This document shows positions 23,304 through 36,689 of a DNA stretch of 64,000 bases, piece after piece. A program made the position numbers and the translations under genes. Numbering within the stretch: the stretch's first letter is position 1; each line of letters begins with the position of its first letter. Where the stretch lies: the NCBI GenBank assembly GCA_964017125.1, contig OZ024912.1:59957848-60021847 (forward strand). The letters are read 5' to 3'. Below the pieces are notes generated by a model. It worked only from the letters and a program-made list of their open reading frames with translations, was not told the DNA's origin and ran no database searches. The DNA comes from Flabesymbios commensalis (lineage: Eukaryota > Annelida > Polychaeta > Terebellida > Flabelligeridae).

Positions 23304-23677
23304 AACGGAATATCGCGATATATGAACAAGAAACTAGAACAATTTAGTAGAGCCTTCGGGGTTCATTTTCCTGGAAATATACCTGCAGGGATATTTTGAA
23401 ATTTTATTTTAACAACTATTGTTGTTAATATCATAATAGAAAATTATATAATTAGAACAAATCTCATCAATTATACTTGTGTGCTCTTGAGAATAGAAGT
23501 CACACCATCTGCACACATATTTAAATCTCTTTTCTCAATGTTCTATATGTCTCAGTTCTGTTATCAAAATTAATCAAAGTACACAATTGGCATGCGAATT
23601 TGTACAAAACAAATAAAAGATGATGCGGTCTATAAATTTAGTGCAGGGGTATGGCATGTCTTTTAGAGCTGAGAGTG
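23304..23677. other. Spacer
   Basis: AT-rich; nothing supported. Confidence 0.5.
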
Positions 23678-23903
23678 TTAACCCTTTCAACGCGGGGATC
23701 TTCTTCTGACGTCAGAATCTGACGTAATTAATCTGACGTCTGATGTCAATCCCCGCGCGGAAAGAGTAAACTAGTTATAACGGTTGTATACCCATAACAT
23801 AGGTATTCAAATGAAGCAGAAAGATCTAACTAAGACATTTGTGATGTTTTCAAATTTGGTCCCCATGGTTTTTAAAAAAGTATTTCAGGGCCTCAAGGGT
23901 TAA
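23678..23903 (-). mobile_element. A-family MITE with TTAA at both ends
   Basis: TTAA at 23678-23681 and 23900-23903. Hairpin loop AATTAAT; arms CTTCTGACGTCAGAATCTGA and complement-like. Confidence 0.85.
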
Positions 23904-24110
23904 TCTCTGTGAAGCAGCGCTCTTTGCGCCGCACGCGGTCCCAATAAGGCACCCCCGTAATTAGTACAATCAATTCTGATTAGAGACAGCCCCTGTCAGG
24001 GCCATCAAAACGCGCACGGAGGGGAGGCGCCCACAGCCAATTCTTCATAATTAACCGTCTGCTAATTACGGCTCCAATTAGTTGTCTTTGGCGGAGATAA
24101 GAGCGAGCGG
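23904..24110. promoter_or_regulatory. TAAT/GC-mixed island
   Basis: Has CCCGTAATTAGTACAATCAATTC split by GATTAGAGACAGCC, then CATAATTAACCGTCTGC, TAATTACGG and CCAATTAGTTGTCTTTGG. It is free of repeats, beside an A element, and similar in style to the island in the Msx intron. Confidence 0.33.
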
Positions 24111-24139
24111 AGGTGCCAAAAAGCTCTGTCTTACAGCTG

Positions 24140-24190
24140 ACGTTTGTGCGAAACGTTGGTACAGCGCTGTACCAACGTTTGGCATACTAT
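24140..24190. repeat. Perfect short palindrome
   Basis: AAACGTTGGTACAGCGCTGT followed by ACCAACGTTT: 15-base arms with no loop, E-like in composition. Confidence 0.7.
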
Positions 24191-24927
24191 CATCATACGA
24201 GGCTCGATCGCCACATGCATGCATGTCTATAAATAATAACACCATTTGTTATCAATTCAAGTACAGGGGTATGCAGATTAGTATATCACATTTCTCTGTT
24301 CCAGGCTGAATTTCACATCTATGAATCTTTATTTTAGTTTAATCATTTTGGAGTAATAGGTTCTAGTTTTCATCGCTTAACACAGGCATCTCTACCGTGG
24401 CGAGTACGATATATACATAATTATTTAATTTTAGTGGGCATAACATCGTATAAGCTAATACGTGAGGGCACTGTCATGTTATTGCCAAATAATTCGTATT
24501 TATTTTTCACACGATATTCGTGGCAAGAGTAATCAATAATTATGCGGAAATGTTAATAGTGATGGAGCTATTTCGCTATTTCTGCTCGAATGCAATCTCA
24601 CCACTGCATTCACAATTCATTTTAGTTTGTAAACACAACAGACCGCGATAAATCATGCAGGCTGAAAACGGTATTTTCTTAATACTCATAACCCAACATA
24701 TTAATAATTATCTGTAGATTTCAAGTGTTATTTCTTGTTGGTGAAACCACCAAATTTATTGATACCACAGAGGACTATGTCCATGCAGTTTAGTTATACC
24801 TGTAATGTCTCAGATTCTTTTAGTAATGCCAAATATTTCATTATTTTTAGTGATACCAAATATCCTATCATATTATACATGTGAAATTATTGGTGATATC
24901 AAGGATTCCATCGATTTTTGTCGAATG
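24191..24927. other. Spacer
   Basis: AT-rich; nothing supported. Confidence 0.5.
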
Positions 24928-25157
24928 TAGCCCTTTCAACGCGGGGACCGTCTCTATACGTCAGAATCTGACGATTCTGACCTATCGAGACGGTCCCCGC
25001 GAAGAAGCAATTTAAATATGTCTAATGGACGTAGACCCATAACATAGGTATTCATGTGAGGCGGAAAGACCTAACTAAGATTTTATGATGATTTCAAATT
25101 GAAAAAATCCTTTAGTCTCCATAGTTTATACAAAAATATTTCAGCGTTGTAAGAGAC
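24928..25157 (-). mobile_element. A-family MITE
   Basis: Hairpin arms use the variant ACCGTCTCTATACGTC; part of the second arm is rearranged. Confidence 0.75.
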
Positions 25158-25744
25158 ATGGTGATACCAATCTTACACATTCCACATCAGACATTTATTT
25201 TAATCCATGGGGCTATATTATACTCTCTCCAGTGATAAACGAAGAAATTGTATATAGAACATCAAGCATTACACAAAAGGAAAATGAACTTTGGCACTGT
25301 TTTCCACGACTACAAATATGACTTTTATGTTGAACCTCGGGTGATAACAAGAATTGCATTTTTTTTATATAAAGTGGCTGGTATACCTAGTATCCAAGTA
25401 TTCCACGGAGAAATTCTTTGGTACCAAAGATCCAAGAGTCAAAGTTCATACTGGTTATGGCACGGGTATTATAAGCAGTGGGAAACAATGATGATTTTAG
25501 GCGATGTTTTATAACATCTTTTCGTCAGTGATTACTGCATGTATACCCTAGTTACTTTTCAGAGAAAAACTCATTGACACAATATTTATTTTAAGTTAAT
25601 CAAAGACATTCAGCAAATATTTTGACCACAATCTTGCCTAGCCCGCAATGATGGGCCAACTGGTTGAACATTATAATTATCACCATCTACGGCGTCGGCC
25701 CGACTTTGACCAACATTGCATGATTGATGTATATTTGTGCAGAA
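25158..25744. other. Spacer with E-like end
   Basis: 25645-25725 reads as a degraded E element (TCTACGGCGTCGGCCCGACT). No gene. Confidence 0.4.
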
Positions 25745-26160
25745 GGGGCCTGAGTGAAATGATGGTCCTTAAAGGGTGTTTGTCCATCCCGCGCCTCAAT
25801 CAAATTCCTGATAATTCCCTTTAATTATGAGTGACGGCCACGTATTTTGCCCAGTGTGGTGTAGCGCACCAGATAGTGAGGGGCTTCAGATATCAGCCGG
25901 CATATCTCCTCTGGCGGTATAGCACCTCCCAGCAAACACAACCATTTGCCCCGGTGCCGGGCCAATGCTGGGCCAGCGTCTACGACGCTGGTCCAACATT
26001 GACCCGGCGCCGGGTGTGCTGGGCTATCAGCCAGCGATAAGGATTGATAAGATCCGGCTCTGATCGCCGCACGGATCATTTACTCTGATGATCCAGGGCG
26101 GATTCAACAGTCCGTACCACAAATAAATTCCCATCAAACTAATTATCCCGTTTCGTCTTC
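25745..26160. promoter_or_regulatory. Mixed-composition island split by a hairpin insertion
   Basis: Repeat-free flanks (TCAATCAAATTCCTGATAAT and TTAATTATGAGTGACGG on the left; AGCGATAAGGATTGATAAGA and CATCAAACTAATTATCCCG on the right) surround an E hairpin at 25928-26023. Confidence 0.3.
25928..26023. mobile_element. E-family hairpin, intact tips
   Basis: Tips CCCAGCAAACACAACC and GTGTGCTGGG, inner CCGGTGCCGGGCCAATGCTG, core GGCCAGCGTCTACGACGCTGG. This is the clearest E copy for defining the family. Confidence 0.85.
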
Positions 26161-26932
26161 GCTGAACGCTATGCAGCATACGTCGGTCGTCCGTCGGTCC
26201 TTCAGTCCGTCCATCTGGCGTACGTGGCGCAAGTTTGGCAACATTTATTTGATTTGATTCTTACTTTTGTTAATCATGCAAACATGACTTTTTTCTCCCC
26301 AATAACAAACATTTTTGAACAATTCAGTTTCGAAAGGGGGGGGGGTATCAGGTCCATTGACCCACTCTTCCCTTTCCCCTCTCAATCTACCAATGCTATG
26401 TAAAACATTACATACCTGTATATTCGGGACCCAAGCCCCGGGGGAGACATTGTATTATATATTCATACGAGCAATGTAGTTAAATGACGCAAGTTAGTGA
26501 AATTAAGTGAAAAAGTACTTTAGGGGTGTTTGATCCAATGATACGTCTTATGCAGGGAATCATATATACACTTCAGATCCAATGTTTTTATCGGTTTCCT
26601 TACACCATACACATTACGTGGAGCCCTTCTCTATCATACAATGTGCCATTCATATACAGATAATTGTGAATTTTTTTTTAATATATCATATTGTGATTTA
26701 TACATGTAAATGTATTGTATTGTCCATAGCCTATTATATTATATACTAATAATAATTATGATTATTGAACTGTCTACTCAATTTAAGCTGCGTCTCTCTG
26801 ACGCGACCGACAATTTCAAGTGGATGAACATTCCTGAGGATCTTCCATTTGTTGGTGGGTTTACTTGTGTGATCCATAGACACGCGTCCTCACAGCGATC
26901 ATGTATCCAGGTCAAATCTCTCTGATCCCCCT
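26161..26932. other. Spacer
   Basis: Holds a G run (26336-26345) and AT-rich sequence. No gene. Confidence 0.5.
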
Positions 26933-27178
26933 TAACCCTTGCAACGCTGAAATACTTTTTTATAAACTATGGAGAGCAAAGGGTTTTTACAACTTGAAAT
27001 CATCATAAATGTATCAGTTAGTTTTTTTCTGATTCATTTGAATACCTATGTGATGGGTCTACGTCCATTATAAATATTTTACTCTTACAGTGCGGGAATC
27101 GACTTTAGACGTCAGAATCTGACGTCTACAGACGTCAGATTCTGACGTCTAAAATCAATCCCTGCGCTATAAGTGTCA
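26933..27178 (+). mobile_element. A-family MITE, near full length
   Basis: Starts TTAACCCTTGCAACGCTG; hairpin arms GACTTTAGACGTCAGAATCT and complement; the last bases have drifted (CGCTATAAGTGTCA). Confidence 0.85.
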
Positions 27179-27206
27179 AACATTTGCAGGACAAACCGGA
27201 ATCTGG

Positions 27207-27304
27207 TCAAGTGTGCGCCCGAGGATGTGAAAGGGTGTATCTGCCACTTTGTAAAGCGGTAAATACACCCTTTTATATCCAAGGGATCAAGTGTGCGCCC
27301 GAGG
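27207..27304. mobile_element. D-family hairpin between 18-bp direct repeats
   Basis: The 62-base hairpin at 27225-27286 is flanked by identical 18-mers, TCAAGTGTGCGCCCGAGG, at 27207-27224 and 27287-27304. This looks like a target-site duplication and suggests D hairpins insert as units. Confidence 0.75.
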
Positions 27305-27647
27305 TTGCGTGTATGCGTTTGACGGGTAATATATCTATTTGCATCAAAATACCAATTTAACCCTTTGCTCACTATATACTTTATTCATCCAGACATACCT
27401 ATGTACATGCTATCAGAGAGAGTTCTGTCAATTGAAATGTCAATTTCAACCAAGACCAAGAAGAGTGTAGTACTTAATTTTCAATAATCAACAAAAAATT
27501 CAAACAAATCTAAATGTAGTAATTATTGGAATTAACCTGTTCAAGCTGGATTTTGACAAGGTTGAGCAGCTGCCTAGAAAACCTAGCTTTCATCCGCCTT
27601 ATCCCTTCCACCCTCTGAGTACCACCAGCTAGTGGCTGAGTGGCTAA
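27305..27647. other. Spacer
   Basis: No gene or repeat recognised. Confidence 0.5.
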
Positions 27648-27727
27648 TAACCCTGAAAGCGCTGAAATAATTTTGTATAAACCATGGAGACCTAAGGTTT
27701 TTTTCAAATTCAAGTCATCAATGACTT
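27648..27727 (+). mobile_element. A-family MITE, 5' third
   Basis: AACCCTGAAAGCGCTGAAAT then AAACCATGGAGACCTAAGG; the remainder is missing. Confidence 0.65.
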
Positions 27728-27829
27728 ACAAAGAAAAAGAATATTCCTGACTTAAAACATAGCTAACATTAATAACAGTAATTCTAATATAGCGCGTGTT
27801 AGTCATGTACAGTCAGTCAAATCGCTTGT

Positions 27830-28010
27830 GGCTCAACTCTCACAAAAATAGTGACATCTAAAGAGGTATGTCTTTAGCCTTTTTCTAAATGTTTCGAGAG
27901 ATTGTGATTCTCGCACATCCAGAGGCAGATAACATTCCATGATCTATTTGGTTTGTACAGGGTGAGTTCATGACGAGAATTTCGTGTTCTTGGATCACAT
28001 AACTTTCAGG
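27830..28010 (-). mobile_element. LINE 3'-end fragment (reverse transcriptase C-terminus)
   Basis: Minus-strand translation gives LPLDVRESQSLETFRKRL followed by KTYLF, the usual end of CR1/L2-type LINE polyproteins. It is preceded, one frame away, by DPRTRNSRHELTLYKPNRSW. A short dead fragment. Confidence 0.65.
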
Positions 28011-28295
28011 ATTAAATTTCAACAGATTGAACGACTTTATTCTTTTTTCTAAGATAAGGAAAGACAGTGCAAAAATATATTCAATTGCTTGTAATATTGT
28101 AAATTGTTATTATTACTATGATATATAGACTGTTTTCACCAAATTAAACATGGATTATTATGTATAACACGGTATCACGCATCTCCTCATTTTCCTTGTA
28201 AAGTGTCTTTAATGGCAAATATTTGTAAATGGGTGCCCCATTTTTCCGGGTCAAGTCACGTCAGCAACCATTTGGTCCTAATATGAATCTTCTAT

Positions 28296-28694
28296 AGTCA
28301 GATTCACATTAAATTCGTCAACCAGGATTATTGAATTTCGCGGATTTCTCAGTCAATTCTAAATTAATTTGCATGAAATTTTACAAACACTATTTGCCAT
28401 TCATGTCGTGACTACTCTAAAAGTTTCGCAAAGTTTTGATAAGTATTGTAGAAGTAAGACCATTTTACATGTAATAAAACTCTGAGACGAAGCTAATGGG
28501 TTTACAGAGGGCAACATTTGTATTTATTTATTAGATGGCAAATGGTCTACATTCTAAAATATTTATCAAAACTTTGCGAAACTTTCAGGGTATGAGTGAA
28601 TGGAAAATAGTGTGTGTGAAATTTCATGAAAACTGGTCGAGAATTGAATGAGAAATCGGCGAAAATCATTCACCACAGTTAATGTGAATCCGAC
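28296..28694. mobile_element. Long-TIR nonautonomous element
   Basis: Imperfect inverted arms of ~190 bases: GTCAGATTCACATTAAATTC on the left, AATGTGAATCCGAC on the right; inner AAGTTTCGCAAAGTTTTGAT against ATCAAAACTTTGCGAAACTT. No coding capacity. Confidence 0.7.
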
Positions 28695-29487
28695 GATATA
28701 CCAATCTATTTTGTATATATACACAACAACTTGTTATGTTAATTTGGTTTATAAATATTCTGTTCTGCTCTATTCTTTATAAATATGTAGATGTGAATTT
28801 GAGATGTCCAGATTATGTCCGAATACTGATTGGAGCAATGTAGTTCAAATTAAATGCGATATATTGGTACTGAAATGTGTTGGTGCTGGGAAGATTGTTG
28901 TATTTTTATTGAAGCAGCCCAAGTGTATATTAAGGAAAACAAATATGGCCTACTTGATTAATTTTTTAAATCTATTTTCTACCTTTGGATGATAAGTTGT
29001 TTCCTTTTTACCACACGTTGTTTATGACATTTCTAGAGTATATAAACACATAATATCTCTTTACATGGAAACTGAAATCCAGTTTGTAAAAAATACACAG
29101 TTTTATTAAATTTGTAACAAAACATAACAATTGCTGTATCATATACAATAAATTCACATCCGAAAACCGTTTTTTTATGGGGAAAAAATAGAGCGATAAA
29201 TACTCTTGATTGAGGCAGAAAGAGTTAGAATAATTATAGGATAGTAAATAACACATTTGGCTGAGGCGCAAAACAATTAGAAGCACTCAATCTGCATCTG
29301 ACACTAATTATAGGCACGTTATGTACAAATACCTGTGACACTTAGTCAGGATAAAAATTAATGTACATGGAGCTCTATAATTGCTACTAGATAAAAATAT
29401 ATATAAGATTTACTGATCTACGCTATCACTTGGAAAGTTGGGTGTGTAATGTACTATTAAACTTGCTAATGGAAATGAGAGAAGGTC
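28695..29487. other. Spacer
   Basis: AT-rich with short frames that show no recognisable domains. Confidence 0.5.
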
Positions 29488-29734
29488 ACCTCTTACAGCG
29501 CGGGGATCGACTTTAGATGTCACAATCTGACGTCTACAGACGTCAAATTCTGACGTCCAAAGTCGATCCCCGCACTCTAATAGTAAAAATATTATTAATG
29601 ACCGTAGACCCATAACATGTGCATTCAAATCAAATGAATCAGTAAGAGCTAAGTAGGAAAGTGATGATGATTTCAAAACGTAAAAACCCTTTTGGACTCC
29701 ATTGTTTATAGAAAATACTTCAGCGTAGCAAGGT
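29488..29734 (-). mobile_element. A-family MITE
   Basis: Hairpin near perfect. Ends drifted (CTCTTACAGCGCGGGG on the left, AGCGTAGCAAGG on the right). Confidence 0.8.
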
Positions 29735-30203
29735 TCGGATAGGATGAATCTTAGGATGTCTATAGTTGGATTGGCCCTTGTTGTATGTGTCTCGACAGCT
29801 GTAAAACACAGTGGGTGTCATTTAAAGGAACTCATTTTATAAAACAGTGTGTATAATTATATGCTACATGTACATTGAAGAAAAACATTGTTCTTAACGA
29901 AAAACATGGACATTATTTTATTTGCAGAAACGTAACCAGAGTGTGCTTCCATAGTGATAATAATGTTTACCCAAAGTGTTTATATGGTTATGTTTTGACA
30001 TCTTTGCCATTTACTTTATGATCTATTAAATGTTAGAAAGAATACAATATCATTATATAATTACATAATTACAGTATTATGCATTCTAGCGCATAGATCC
30101 ATATAATTCTGATGGTGGTGACTAGACCATCACTTACTGGATGAATTGCTTTTAGCCATTTCTAATCACGATCACAATCGTTTTTAATCTGTTTAATTAG
30201 CGA
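29735..30203. other. Spacer
   Basis: AT-rich; nothing supported. Confidence 0.5.
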
Positions 30204-30292
30204 ATTGATCACAGTTATTGGGAATGAAAGGCTTGTTTAGACATCAAAATTTTCAAATATTTGGTTAAAAATATGAGTAATTTAAAATTGTG
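30204..30292 (+). mobile_element. G-family fragment
   Basis: ATCACAGTTATTGGGAATGA and TTTAGACATCAAAATTTTC match the left half of the G copies at 3773 and 51745. Confidence 0.4.
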
Positions 30293-30661
30293 TGTTTTAA
30301 GTAACATTGTACATGCTGTCGAACCTCAGAAATCTGTATTAAGCAGAGTAATATTACGTTTCCAAAAAGTATGTCAACACTAAAGCATACAAAGATTTGT
30401 ACATTTGTTTATCATAAGATTAAATTTATTGAGAGGAAGAGATCGATTATTTGTTGCTGTGGTATCTAAGGTCAAACAATTTTGTTTTATAAATGTGTAT
30501 GCAACACATACATACATCATCGGCGCATTATTGTGAGAGTAATAACCAAAACCAAATATAAATGGTATTTGTACCATATATATTTAAAAAAAAAAATTAT
30601 GTGAAGTAGATTAAACAATTAAATGAAACACAAGTGACTATTGTTTTTCGACACCAGTTTC

Positions 30662-30775
<114 letters not shown>

Positions 30776-33760
30776 GCTTTATTTCACGAGGGTAAACCCA
30801 ATGAGCGATAGCTCATCTGCCTTGGGGCCCTCAACATATATACAAAACACACATAAATATACAATATTTTAAAGCAGCCCCTTGGGATGACATCAATTTT
30901 GGTTTTTAATTCCGCACTGAAGTAGTGTATCCCACGGATCATGTTTTTATTTTTTTCATAATTTTCATATTTTTACAAATATTTTTAATCAACATTTCTA
31001 TGAAACCAGAAGAAACCCAAACAAACTATTTGTATACCTGAAGGAGGATTGAATGTTTTCACAGCATTGGGCCACATGCTAATGACATCGGCCCAGCGTT
31101 GGGTAGACAATCAGTGCTGCAGGTGTGTCTTCCCGTGTCCTGACTATGAGACACCAATTATCCCCCAATTAGCGGCGACTGCTCTGATCTTACCGTCTGA
31201 TAGTGGGAATATGTGATGGAAAGTGCTTAATATTGCTGACTTGTTTTGTTTACATGGCAATATACGACCTGGAAATACAACTATTTCGCTCTTTTTCGGT
31301 GCTTTAAAATGTTTTTTTTTACTTTTTCGTATTTTCAGCTAAGATCAGTAGGCTATATAGCTTCATATAAATTAAATTTTCAAAATTGACAACATTGAAA
31401 ATGTCTCATCCCAAGGGATCCCTTTAAAATTAGAAACATAATCGCATTTCTGCCCATGTGATGAGATATAGATATTTCCGTACATATGACATGTGACAAT
31501 ACATAAAAAAAATAAAAATAACAATAATATATTTTTACACATTAGCTACATACTGAAAGAAACAGAATTAAAATAATATTCTGGTGACGTTTAAAATAAA
31601 ATTTCAATGTGTTGGAAATATAATGACATACAACACAACATTAATTAAACACACAACATTAATTACACAACAATACAATATACTTTGACCGTTTAAGTAT
31701 TTAGTACATAAAATACATAACATTGCAGAATGTAACATAACATGAAATATAAAACTAACTATTTTGTAAATGCTCTAAGAGTAACTTATGATACCCTACT
31801 TTAAATTGGGACAAAGATTCTGCATTTCTAATATCATTGGGAATTGAGTTCCATATACTAACACCTAGGTATGACAGGGATTTAGAGGGTGCTCTTGGGA
31901 GGTACAATTTATTTTGAGCTGATGATCTGAGGCTATAATTTACACAATCTGCTACATTTGTAAACAAATCTTGAATATAAGAAGGCGTTTGGTCTGTTGT
32001 ACTTTTATAAATCTGACAAGCTTGTTTATACTTGACTAATTCTTTAAATGGGAGCCAATTTAACTTTTTAAACATTTCTTTACTTGGTGATAATGGATCA
32101 GCATCTAAAATTAGTCGGGCCGCTTTCTTTTGCAATTTCGTTATAACATTTTTATTTTCTCTACACCCAGTTCCCCAAACTATACAGCAATATTCTATGA
32201 TAGGTTTTATATAATAATTGTAAAATAATATTCGAGTTTCAAATGGAAGATATATGCGTTGTCTACGGAGAAGTGAAAGTTTAAAAAAGACACATTGTTT
32301 TACATGAGCAATTTGTTTTTTCCACGAAAGTGTACTGTCAACAAAAAACGCCCAACAATTTAGCATTTTCTACCTCTTCTAATTTATTTTGGTCAATCAT
32401 TACTGAACTAGTGGGGCTGCAGGTGTCTAGGGATTTGTGTTTATTGGATATGAATAAGGTGTTTTCTTTTTGATACTTGGAACCATTTGATTTTGGCGAC
32501 ACCATGTATGTATACTATTGCCACAAGGTTGTAATTTATTTTTAATTTCGTTTTTGTACCGTCCAGATTTATCTATAATCGCATCATCTGCAAAAAAACA
32601 TATATCGCTCAAGTGTTCTTCTAGAGAAATATCATTAATAAAGATAAGAAACAGTAAAGGGCCAAGAATGGACCCCTGTGGCACACCACAGATTACTGGC
32701 ATTGGCTCAGATATTGTATTTTAAATTTTTACTGATTGTTCCCTGTCGGTGAGATATGTTAAAAACCAATGCTGCGTTTTTTCACTGCATTTATATAGCT
32801 TTAATTTCTCTAAAAGGATATCATGATTTACCAAATCGAATGCTTTGCAAAGATCTACTAATAGTAGGCCCACCTGATTCCCGGTGTATAATGCTGAAAG
32901 CCATTCTTCAGTCATAAAAGTTAATGCACTTTCGCATGAGTGATTAGCTCTAAATCCAGATTGTCTTTTATTTAATAAATTGTGTGAGGAAAGGTATCTG
33001 TACAAATGAACAGAAACATGTTTTTTCTAATATTTTGGAAGCAATCGGAAGAATAAAAATTGGTCTGTAATTATTAACATCATCTTGGGACTTTTTTTTG
33101 TGGAGTGGAATTACTTTGGCATGTTTCCACATATGTGGGAAAACACCTGATCGTATGCTCAAGTTACATATTTTCACTATTGAATCAGATAATGGAGTTG
33201 CAGCACTTTTAAGAAAGAGAGCCTGAATGTCATCCAATCCTGTACCTTTTTTAACTGGCATAGTATTTAGATATTTTATGACAAATTCACGACTGATTTG
33301 AAGAATTTCAAAGTATGTGTTAGTTGGTACTTTACTATCGTATTGTTTAACTTTTGTTGGAATAAACGGGTATTGTTTGAAATCACTGTCAGTGACATAT
33401 TTCTCCATAATCGAAGAGAAATGGTTGTTGAAAAGTTCTGCAATCATTTTGAAGTCAGTAACTTCTTAGTTGTCATGGACAATCTCATTAATTGATTTAT
33501 CTGATGTTTGCTTAATGCCTAATTCATTAAACAAAGAAACTAATATACGTGGCTCATCTTTGCATGATTCTACACGTTCCTTGTAATATTTTGATTTATT
33601 TTCCCTAAGCATGGTAGTAACGCGGTTTCTGAAATGTTTGTAATTATTATGTTGGCCTCTGCGCTTGGCCAAGTCTCTCATATGCATTAAGTCAATTAAA
33701 TCATCTGTTATCCAACCAGGCTGTTTTTCTCTTTTCACGCGTTTCTTTATACCAACCAAC
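30776..33760 (-). mobile_element. CR1/L2-type LINE, 5'-truncated and dead
   Basis: Read on the minus strand it starts in the linker before the reverse transcriptase (KQPGWITDDLIDLMHMRD, 33759-33466); the endonuclease is missing. Then come the RT fingers (WKHAKVIPLHKKKSQDDVNN, 33447-32968), palm motif A (LLLVDLCKAFDLVNHDIL, 33005-32721), motif B GVPQGSILGPLLF and catalytic FADD (32702-32427), and the thumb and C-terminus (PIIEYCCIVWGTG and KLQKKAARLI, 32366-31755). At least one frameshift and several stops separate these blocks. The 3' UTR ends GTGAAATAAAGCT before an ATT tail. Its 5' edge abuts a short ACCA repeat. The motifs place it in the CR1/L2/Jockey group; the exact clade is uncertain. 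Confidence 0.9.
30866..31430. mobile_element. Inverted-repeat insertion in the LINE 3' UTR
   Basis: Outer arms ATTTTAAAGCAGCCCCTTGG on the left and CCAAGGGATCCCTTTAAAAT on the right. The interior has an E-like piece (31055-31125, ATCGGCCCAGCGTTGGGTAG) and a TAAT/GC piece (CCCCCAATTAGCGGCGACTG). Confidence 0.5.
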
Positions 33761-34094
33761 CAACCAGCATATCATGTAGATATAGCTAGCATAACCGTAA
33801 ATGAAATGATTTGTTTGGTCTGAGAAGTCAATGAATCTTTAGTTGCGCTTCTGGAAAAGCACACTCACTTTTATTTCTAAGAATAGCCAATTGATTTAGA
33901 TTTACTTTCTACAACCCTACTGAAGTGTGTGCTTCTATTTGTTATTTATTTCCAGGTTCAAATGGCGAAATAATTATGTTATTCAATGAAAATAGGCATA
34001 TCGCTAATTGAGTTATTTGTATAATTTAGTATCTGTCACAAGCACTATTACCATTTTGGGTGTAATTTTATTTGGTACATGCTTGAAACCGTAT
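33761..34094. other. Spacer
   Basis: AT-rich; nothing supported. Confidence 0.5.
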
Positions 34095-34172
34095 GTATAT
34101 TTTCGCCCACTTGAAGTTGTGGATCGCGGTAGCGAGACACAACTTCAAGTGGGTGAAAATTTGAAATATACG
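34095..34172. repeat. B/G-type hairpin alone
   Basis: CGCCCACTTGAAGTTGTGGA then TCGCGGTAGCGAGACACAAC; flanked by CCGTATGTATATTTT and complement-like, so the arms extend beyond the usual core. Confidence 0.75.
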
Positions 34173-34955
34173 GGTCTAGTCTGTCTAGGGTTAATGGGTG
34201 GAGGGGTACATGACATATGTTATGACAATACAAATTGCACTGCAGTCAGCTTTCACATATATATTCAAAGATAATATCAGACCAGAAACATCTTGTCTTC
34301 CATGGCCAGGAGTTACATCAATTAAGAACTGAAAAACTCAATCAAGTGATATATATATATATATTACATAAACTTTAATTCTTGAAAATCTAGAGAGAGA
34401 AAATGTGCGGAAAATTTGGGGAGATACTTAATTTACTAATGCGTACAACAACTGTACGTAAACAAAAAACCTTGAGCACCCTTCGACCACGAAGGGTTTG
34501 GCAGCGTGTTTCGATTTCTTTGAACCATAAAAGTCATGCCAGTTGATATAAGTACACTCCATCTCATACGATTTTTCAGCCCGTGGTACGACTAAAGGTG
34601 GCAGAGTCCATACCAGACGAGGATAGTTTTTACTAGCTGTCGCTGGTGTCAAAATATGGCGCTGTGCAAAATACAAAGTGTTATGCCGACAAACCAACCA
34701 ACCAACCAAGTTGGTTGCTTAACCTGGTTGATTCAGCAGAGTGGTTTGTGCTCGGTACACTCAGTAGGTACGATTAGTCGAATTCGGCCTTAAGGATTAT
34801 GATGTGGGTGGCAGGATGCTTCACGAATGAGCATAACCCTCAGTGGTACCTTCTGGACAGTGCTAGGGAGCCACGGGTTTACATCCAACCTGAAGACCCT
34901 GGTTCCCGCCCCGTGGGTTAGTTAGCCCATAACTAACTAACTAACACTAACTAAA
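34173..34955. other. Spacer
   Basis: A 93-codon minus frame (34428-34709) is not recognised. Short CCAA repeats occur at 34685-34710. Confidence 0.4.
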
Positions 34956-35985
<1,030 letters not shown>

Positions 35986-36212
35986 CAATTAGTATGATTG
36001 TTTTCCTTTTTATAAATTAGGCTATACTTCTCCTCGGTCAGTGCACTAGGTTGGAAACATGGAAAGACATGCCTTTGAAGGGGTAACGGAAGTCAGACCC
36101 TTTAGGGTATGATGAGAGTACGGTTGACAGGTCGATACCGGGTTTTATGGGGAACCAGGTACTGGAACCGTCAACCGACTCTAACCATGGACCCTAACTC
36201 TCACCCTGACCA

Positions 36213-36558
<346 letters not shown>

Positions 36559-36689
36559 AAAATTTGAGAATTCGAGAAATTATTCACGAATACTTGTCTA
36601 TAGTCTTTATATTGTAGTAATCACATAGACACAGGCCTTCGTGATACGAGTGTAATTTTCTGACCCCTGCATAATAATATTAATCTCAG

